NCBI GenBank assembly: GCA_018712565.1
Contig: DVGU01000024.1
Location: 1-45,213 of the forward strand
Direction of reading: 5' to 3'
Length of the DNA: 45,213 bases
Origin: Candidatus Faecimonas gallistercoris
Lineage (GTDB): Bacteria; Bacillota_I; Bacilli_A; RF39; UBA660
Translations under genes and position numbers: made by a program
In this document: in pieces, positions 40,347-45,213 of the stretch
How positions within the stretch are numbered: position 1 is the stretch's first letter
How the letters are laid out: every line of letters begins with the position of its first letter
Notes under the pieces: model-generated
Seen by the model: only the letters and a program-made list of their open reading frames with translations
Databases searched by the model: none
Told to the model about the DNA's origin: nothing

Positions 40347-42110
40347 CTACAACTCTTGTAAGTACGAAACTAAATTTTTGGCAATATCCAATGAAACAAC
40401 TTCTGATAACTCCTCAACACTAGCCTCTTTCAATTTTTTCAACGAACCGAACCTTTTCAACAATTCCTTCTTTCTAACCTCACCAATACCAGGAACAACA
40501 TCTAAAACACTAGCTAACATTCCCTTAGACTTAATATTTCTATGATAAGTAATAGCATATCTATGAACCTCTTCCTGTATCCTAGTCAAAAATAAAAACA
40601 AATTAGAATCTTTAGAAACATTCAATATTTCATATTTATCATTCATAATATAACTCGTCTTATGATTTTTATCTTTCACAAGACCAATAATAGGAATATG
40701 TAACCCTAACGAATCAACAATCTCTTTCGCAACACTAATTTGTAATTTACCTCCATCCATAACAATTAAATCGGGTTTTTCTAAATTTTCCATTAATACT
40801 TTATAATATCTTCGATATAATACCTCTTTCATAGCACTTAAATCATCTTTTACATCAGTAGAAATCTTATACTTTCGATATTCATTTTTAAGAGGTAAAA
40901 AATCATTAAAGACAACCATACCACCAACATAAAAAGTTCCAAATAAATGAGAATTATCAAAAGACTCCATCCTAGATACACAACGTAAATGAAGTAATTT
41001 CTTTAACTCCTCAAGAGCTTCTTCTCTAAGTTTATCATCTTTTTTTAAAGTCTCCTCTTGTAATTCCAACTGTTCCTTGGCATTTTCTTTTGCTAAATCC
41101 AATAATTTCTTCAACTCTCCTTTCTGAGGAGAATAAGTTCTAATATGAAAATACTCACCAATTAAATCTTGATTTAACTCGCTCGGTAAATACAACTCTT
41201 TCGGCAACATACCAGATTTATCATAAAATTTAACTAAATATTCTACTACTTCCTCCACTGGATCAATCATCGTTTGAATAATTTCATTATGTCTACCAAA
41301 TAACAAGCCATCTCTAATAAAGAAAATCTCAATAGATAAATAGTTTTCATCTTGATAATAATTAATCAAATCGAACTGATAATTTTTATTAAGATCTATT
41401 TTTTGTCTTCTTAATGTAATATCAATATCTTCTAGCATTTTCTTAAGTTCTAATGCTCTCTCATAATTTAACGTATCACTTGCTCTTTCCATTTCTTGCT
41501 TTATTTTTTCAACAATCTCTCTAGAATCTCCTTTTAAAAAAGATATAATTTCCTTCTTCATCTTATTAACTTCTTCTAAATCCACATCATAAACACAATA
41601 CCCTAAACACTCATGAATATGATAATATAAGCATAATTCTTTTTTTAACTTATCACACTTTCTTAAAGGATAAATACGATTAATCATATTCACTGTTTTC
41701 CTTGCAGCATGAACATTAGGATAAGGTCCATATAAATGATCTTTTGTCTTTTTTCTTTTCGTATTTCTAACAATTTTTAATCTAGGATACTTTTCATTAG
41801 TAAGTTCAATATATGGATAAGTTTTATCATCCTTTAACAAAATATTATACTTTGGATCATATTTCTTAATTAACGTAATCTCTAATATTAATGACTCAAG
41901 TTCAGATGAAGTGACAATATATTCAAAATCATCAATATCCTCAACCAACATCCGAGTCTTACCAGTAACCGTACCAGTAAAATAACTTTTTAATCGATTC
42001 TTTAAGTTTTTAGCTTTTCCTACATAAATAATAACACCATCTTTATTTTTCATCTGATAACTACCAGGCTTAGTAGGAACAAGCGCTAACTTTTCCTTAA
42101 AGTTTTTCAT
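40347..42110 (-). CDS. uvrC: Excinuclease ABC subunit C
   Basis: A 587-residue protein that makes both incisions in nucleotide excision repair. The N-terminal GIY-YIG nuclease shows PGSYQMKNKDGVIIYVGKAK followed by NLKNRLKSYF. A central UVR motif binds UvrB (ASDTLNYERALELKKMLEDI). The C-terminal RNase H-like nuclease begins with MESFDNSHLFGTFYVGGMVV and is followed by tandem helix-hairpin-helix motifs (VPGIGEVRKKELLKRFGSLK). Length is normal. GGTGATTTG precedes the ATG at 42110; a TTG one codon upstream is not needed. Confidence 0.97.
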   Translation of the reverse strand: MKNFKEKLALVPTKPGSYQMKNKDGVIIYVGKAKNLKNRLKSYFTGTVTGKTRMLVEDIDDFEYIVTSSELESLILEITLIKKYDPKYNILLKDDKTYPYIELTNEKYPRLKIVRNTKRKKTKDHLYGPYPNVHAARKTVNMINRIYPLRKCDKLKKELCLYYHIHECLGYCVYDVDLEEVNKMKKEIISFLKGDSREIVEKIKQEMERASDTLNYERALELKKMLEDIDITLRRQKIDLNKNYQFDLINYYQDENYLSIEIFFIRDGLLFGRHNEIIQTMIDPVEEVVEYLVKFYDKSGMLPKELYLPSELNQDLIGEYFHIRTYSPQKGELKKLLDLAKENAKEQLELQEETLKKDDKLREEALEELKKLLHLRCVSRMESFDNSHLFGTFYVGGMVVFNDFLPLKNEYRKYKISTDVKDDLSAMKEVLYRRYYKVLMENLEKPDLIVMDGGKLQISVAKEIVDSLGLHIPIIGLVKDKNHKTSYIMNDKYEILNVSKDSNLFLFLTRIQEEVHRYAITYHRNIKSKGMLASVLDVVPGIGEVRKKELLKRFGSLKKLKEASVEELSEVVSLDIAKNLVSYLQEL

Positions 42111-42133
42111 CAAATCACCAACAATTCTAATTT

Positions 42134-42142
42134 ATTATATCA
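42134..42142 (-). promoter_or_regulatory. Extended minus-10 promoter of the uvrC-pilin-mutL-miaA run
   Basis: TGATATAAT on the minus strand, 24 bases before the uvrC start. Confidence 0.5.
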
Positions 42143-42247
42143 TAGAAAATCTCTACTTTTTTCTCTCATCTATATCAATTCTACCATATATTTTTTGAAT
42201 CATTCAAATATAATATGATAACTTCATAAACCCCTATCATAATAATG

Positions 42248-42270
42248 AAAAAAAGAAGACAACGCTTCTT
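42248..42270 (-). terminator. yneF terminator
   Basis: AAGAAG-CGTTGT-CTTCTT with seven Ts, starting at the stop codon of yneF. Confidence 0.75.
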
Positions 42271-42479
42271 TATTGATATTTTTGCATAGCTTTCATCATT
42301 TGATTAATTTGCTTTTGATTAGGTTTTCTTCCCATTTGCATCATCAATCCTTTAATCATCTCTTCATTGATTGGAGGATTATCCTTCAAATATTTTTTCA
42401 TCAATTTTCTAGCAACAACAACCCCGATAATTAACCCTATTACTAAGCCTACCAATACCATTAATATATCATGTAACAT
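42270..42479 (-). CDS. yneF: UPF0154 family membrane protein YneF
   Basis: A 69-residue protein with one N-terminal membrane helix ([20 protein letters not shown]) and the family tail [20 protein letters not shown] ending with [17 protein letters not shown]. Its function is unknown. In Bacillus subtilis it follows tkt and sirA, as it does here. Ribosome site AAGGAGATG. Confidence 0.92.
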   Translation of the reverse strand: MLHDILMVLVGLVIGLIIGVVVARKLMKKYLKDNPPINEEMIKGLMMQMGRKPNQKQINQMMKAMQKYQ

Positions 42480-42532
42480 AAATTCATCTCCTTACTACAA
42501 ATATTTTACTAAAAAAACATAAATTCTACAAG

Positions 42533-42964
42533 TTATATTGTCTCTTTTTCTTCAAATTCTTGAAGAAAAAAATAATCTTGATACTTAAACTCACAAACAA
42601 ATAATCTAGGATCTAAATCATTTAAATAAGAAAAGAAAGAAGAAGATAATTGCTCAGCTTCTATTCTAATATAACTTTTTTTTACAATAAGACGACTAAT
42701 CTCATCACGATATAAGTTATTATAATAATGAATATTACCCCGTTTAGAATATGGAATATCTTGATGTAATTTTAAAAATAAATACCTATCTATTCTTGAT
42801 TTATCAATAGGATTAATTAATTGTCTAAATAAATGATATCCATACTCTACCTCATTTTTTTCTAAATAATATATCTGCTTTAATATATTATATAAAACTC
42901 TCTCATTCCCTCGATATAAATTGATAAACTCATCTTTAATATCAAAAATAAAATAGACTCTCAT
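42533..42964 (-). CDS. sirA: SirA-like inhibitor of replication initiation at sporulation
   Basis: A 143-residue protein without membrane segments. The N-terminus MRVYFIFDIKDEFINLYRGN fits the VYF-(I/F)-K-(D/E)-E-F start of the SirA family, which binds DnaA domain I and blocks new rounds of replication in sporulating cells. The remainder (IPYSKRGNIHYYNNLYRDEI) is not close to B. subtilis SirA as I remember it. The gene order tkt-sirA-yneF is exactly that of B. subtilis (tkt-yneE-yneF), which is the strongest support. It starts 50 bases after tkt. Its first codons are in a 13-bp hairpin that may control translation. Confidence 0.65.
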   Translation of the reverse strand: MRVYFIFDIKDEFINLYRGNERVLYNILKQIYYLEKNEVEYGYHLFRQLINPIDKSRIDRYLFLKLHQDIPYSKRGNIHYYNNLYRDEISRLIVKKSYIRIEAEQLSSSFFSYLNDLDPRLFVCEFKYQDYFFLQEFEEKETI

Positions 42965-43007
42965 AGTATCACCTAGTATTATTTTAAACTAGTAGAGAGT
43001 CTATTTT
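42950..43007 (-). promoter_or_regulatory. 13-bp hairpin enclosing the sirA ribosome site and start
   Basis: Just after the tkt stop AAAATAGACTCTC (43007-42995) can pair perfectly with GAGAGTCTATTTT (42962-42950), which is the end of the ATG and the first codons of sirA. The 32-base loop holds the AGGTGAT ribosome site. It could reduce sirA translation or weakly terminate tkt transcripts (four Ts follow). Confidence 0.55.
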
Positions 43008-43014
43008 TGTCGTT

Positions 43015-45006
43015 TTACTTTAATAAATCCTCAACTTTTTCTTCTAACGAATCTACATCAAATCCATACTTTTTATAAACATCATCTTTTTTACCACTAG
43101 CACCAAACTCATCTAAAGTAATTAAATATTTCTTATTAAAGACAATATTATTCCAAGACATAGAAGATGATGCCTCAATCACTATCTTTCGGATTTCTAC
43201 TGGTAAAATACTATCAATATATTCTTGATCTTGTTCTTCAAAGCGCTTAATACATGGCATAGATACTACTCGGATATCTAAACCTTTAGATTGTAGTCGT
43301 AAAGCTACTTCAATCGCTAAATGAACTTCCTCACCCGTAGCAATTAAAATACCAGATAATTTTCTTTCTGAATCAAAAACTATATATCCACCCTTAGATA
43401 CCTCATTGATTTTTGTAGTCTCTAATATTGGTACCGTATTTCTAGATAACGCTATCACAGATGGACCACTTTCTTTTTCAAATATTGTACGATAAACACC
43501 AATTACTTCATTCGCATCGGCTGGACGAAAAACTTCTAAATTTGGAGTAGAACGTAACCCTGCTAATTGTTCAACTGGCTGATGTGTCGCTCCATCAGGA
43601 CCAACACTAATAGAGTCATGAGTAAAAATATAAGTTACTGGTAAATCCATCATACAAGAAAGACGAATACTTGGCTTCAAATAATCACTAAAGCTTAAGA
43701 AGGTGGACCCATAAGGATGATACCCACATAAAGCAAAACCATTCAATATCGCTCCCATGGCATTCTCTCTAACACCAAAGAAAATATTTCTACCTTGATA
43801 ATTATCACTAGTAAAATCTCCTACCTCCGAAACATAAGTTTTCGTTGCCGAAAAAAGATCGGCACTACCACCAATAATCGAAGGAAACATAGGAACAACA
43901 GAAGATAAAATCTTCCCTGAAGTAACTCTCGTAGACTCCACTCTATCCTCTGGTGCTTCATATACAACATCTTTAATATCAAAAGTTTTTTCTCCATGAA
44001 TAAAACTTAATAATGCATTTTTATCTTCCTCTTCTAATCCCTCAACTTTTTTTTCAAATTTTTCTGTTAAATTTTTACAACGTTTACGAATAAACATCTG
44101 AAAATCATCCATCGTAATCTGAGAAATAGTAAAAGGAATATCTCTAATTTGCATTTTTTCCTTAATAGCCGTAATATCCTCTTTTTCCAAAGGACTTCCA
44201 TGAACTAAATTAGTCCCCTCTAATTTTGAATACTTGCCAATTGTTGTTTTTACTTCTATCAAAGTTGGTTTATCACTAGAATTTTTTGCATCCTCAATCG
44301 CCTTAGTAATAGAAGCAATATTATTACCATCAGGAACAGTAATCACATTCCAACCTTGTGCAATAAATCTCATAGCAACATTCTCTGTAAAACACTGAGA
44401 AGTAGATCCATCTAAACATATATCATTAGAGTCATATAATACAATTAACTTATTCAACTTCAACGTTCCTGCAAGAGAAGCAGCCTCATAAGAAACACCT
44501 TCCATTAAATCTCCATCACCACATAATACATAGGTATTAAAATCAATAATTTCTTTTCTTCCTTTATTAAATCTAGCCGCCAAACTTCTCTCTGCCATCG
44601 CAATACCAACAGCAGTTGCAAAACCTTGCCCAAGGGGTCCTGTAGTTACTTCTACACCTGGAGTTGTTTTATACTCAGGATGCCCTGGAGTTTTAGAATC
44701 AATCTGACGAAAAGCCTTCAAATCATCTAATGTTAATGAATATCCAGCCATATAAAGAGTCGCATACAACAATGCGGAACCATGCCCTGCCGACATAACA
44801 AACCTATCACGATTAAAAAAATTAGGATTATTTAAATCGATTTTTAAATGATGTGCATACAAACTATATAAAATAGGAGCTGCACCTAAAACAATCCCCG
44901 GATGACCACTTTTAGCCTCGGATATCATATCAATTCCCAAAGACCTAATTTGATCTACAATCTTCTCCTCATTAATTTCACTCTCATCTCTTTTTGGACT
45001 AAGCAC
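43015..45006 (-). CDS. tkt: Transketolase
   Basis: A 663-residue thiamine diphosphate enzyme of the pentose phosphate pathway, moving two-carbon units between sugar phosphates. Visible are the N-terminal SGHPGIVLGAAP, MSAGHGSALLYA, TGPLGQGFATAVG and the diphosphate motif GDGDLMEGVSYEAASLAG with DSNDI; the pyrimidine domain has FFGVRENAMGAILNG, FLSFSDY and THDSISVGPDGATHQPVEQL. The C-terminal domain is complete. I place the start at GTG 45006 because GGGAG lies eight bases upstream; a GTG three codons earlier is too close. It is the first gene of tkt-sirA-yneF and has its own promoter. Confidence 0.97.
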   Translation of the reverse strand: MLSPKRDESEINEEKIVDQIRSLGIDMISEAKSGHPGIVLGAAPILYSLYAHHLKIDLNNPNFFNRDRFVMSAGHGSALLYATLYMAGYSLTLDDLKAFRQIDSKTPGHPEYKTTPGVEVTTGPLGQGFATAVGIAMAERSLAARFNKGRKEIIDFNTYVLCGDGDLMEGVSYEAASLAGTLKLNKLIVLYDSNDICLDGSTSQCFTENVAMRFIAQGWNVITVPDGNNIASITKAIEDAKNSSDKPTLIEVKTTIGKYSKLEGTNLVHGSPLEKEDITAIKEKMQIRDIPFTISQITMDDFQMFIRKRCKNLTEKFEKKVEGLEEEDKNALLSFIHGEKTFDIKDVVYEAPEDRVESTRVTSGKILSSVVPMFPSIIGGSADLFSATKTYVSEVGDFTSDNYQGRNIFFGVRENAMGAILNGFALCGYHPYGSTFLSFSDYLKPSIRLSCMMDLPVTYIFTHDSISVGPDGATHQPVEQLAGLRSTPNLEVFRPADANEVIGVYRTIFEKESGPSVIALSRNTVPILETTKINEVSKGGYIVFDSERKLSGILIATGEEVHLAIEVALRLQSKGLDIRVVSMPCIKRFEEQDQEYIDSILPVEIRKIVIEASSSMSWNNIVFNKKYLITLDEFGASGKKDDVYKKYGFDVDSLEEKVEDLLK

Positions 45007-45028
45007 AAAAATCACTCCCTATGAGTTC

Positions 45029-45057
45029 ATTATAACAAAGAATAATAGTTTTGTAAA
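45029..45057 (-). promoter_or_regulatory. tkt promoter
   Basis: TTTACA (45052-45057) and TATAAT (45029-45034) on the minus strand with 17 bases between. Confidence 0.8.
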
Positions 45058-45112
45058 AAAATATCTGGATAATAACAACAAATATAAATGGAAATAATAA
45101 GTGTCCGCACAT

Positions 45113-45213
45113 CTAATTACCTAAGTGTAAGTTATTTTTTTGATTTAATAGTAACATGTTTGAACTTTTATAGTCAAACATTGCACGTGGATAATTATTT
45201 ATCCAATCTTCTA
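45113..45213 (-). CDS. Partial transposase, C-terminal 32 codons (IS30-like)
   Basis: The minus strand reads EDWINNYPRAMFDYKSSNML, then LLNQKNNLHLGN and a TAG at 45113. NNYPR...Y-K-S is the usual end of IS30-family transposases (INNRPRK.L.YKTP). The catalytic part lies outside the window. GTGTCCGCAC just after the stop (45101-45110) may belong to the element's terminal repeat. Confidence 0.6.
   Translation of the reverse strand, partial: EDWINNYPRAMFDYKSSNMLLLNQKNNLHLGN

Noticed and set aside
25203-45006. UGA read as tryptophan (Mollicute code)
   Set aside because: mutL, uvrC, tkt, gpr, rnc and other conserved genes have no internal TGA and encode Trp by TGG.

Overview
The window is very AT-rich, has dense Shine-Dalgarno sites of the GGAGG/GGTGAT type, uses TAA for nearly every stop, and carries spore genes (gpr, spoIIP, a sirA-like gene, a BclA-like collagen protein). 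This suggests a low-GC, spore-forming or spore-gene-bearing Bacilli relative, for example the gut RF39 or Erysipelotrichia-like groups. The exact taxon cannot be fixed from sequence alone. The code looks standard: the conserved genes have no internal TGA.

Layout. (1) 1-6 kb: an IS end, a glycerophosphodiester phosphodiesterase, a large WG-repeat-like protein, a membrane-hairpin protein, gene debris and a C1B aminopeptidase. (2) 6-11 kb: an operon of carboxymuconolactone decarboxylase-like protein, NUDIX, flavodoxin (frameshifted) and cupin. It is read from a promoter with a 19-bp spacer and an AdhR-type operator. The probable regulator, a MerR protein with a cysteine at position 51, lies 2 kb away. 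Between them is a collagen-like spore-surface gene with a sigma-K-like promoter, and an IS605/TnpB relic. (3) 11-19.8 kb: accessory genes and decaying genes, including an XRE-CYTH fusion with three in-frame stops, a UPF0236 transposase relic, a 900-residue protein of unknown function, a gene broken at an A8 run and a Mob-like relic. (4) 19.84-25.14 kb: a decayed integrative element of about 5.3 kb that splits a tRNA-Arg(CCT) gene at the anticodon loop. Its two 8-bp core copies, paired GCGAC arm sites, broken integrase, yhgE-tetR module, broken XRE gene and Rep-like gene are all visible, and it carries its own complete, different tRNA-Arg(CCT). (5) 25-45 kb: a mostly core region. It holds an RNase J-type protein with altered metal ligands, rnc, a yidD gene fused in frame to a degenerate ZnuA-like lipoprotein, an unknown three-gene operon plus one neighbour, gpr-spoIIP divergent from rpsT, a transglutaminase-like protein, uvrC-pilin-mutL-miaA, and tkt-sirA-yneF in Bacillus-like order. 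An IS30-type transposase end closes the window.

How the genes connect. The 6-8 kb operon with its MerR regulator looks like a reactive-carbonyl or electrophile response. gpr, spoIIP, sirA and the collagen gene fit a sporulation programme. uvrC, mutL and miaA form a repair and tRNA-modification block. The strongest novelty is the tRNA-splitting element that supplies a replacement isoacceptor. Next are the XRE-CYTH fusion, the YidD-lipoprotein fusion and the hairpin over the sirA start.
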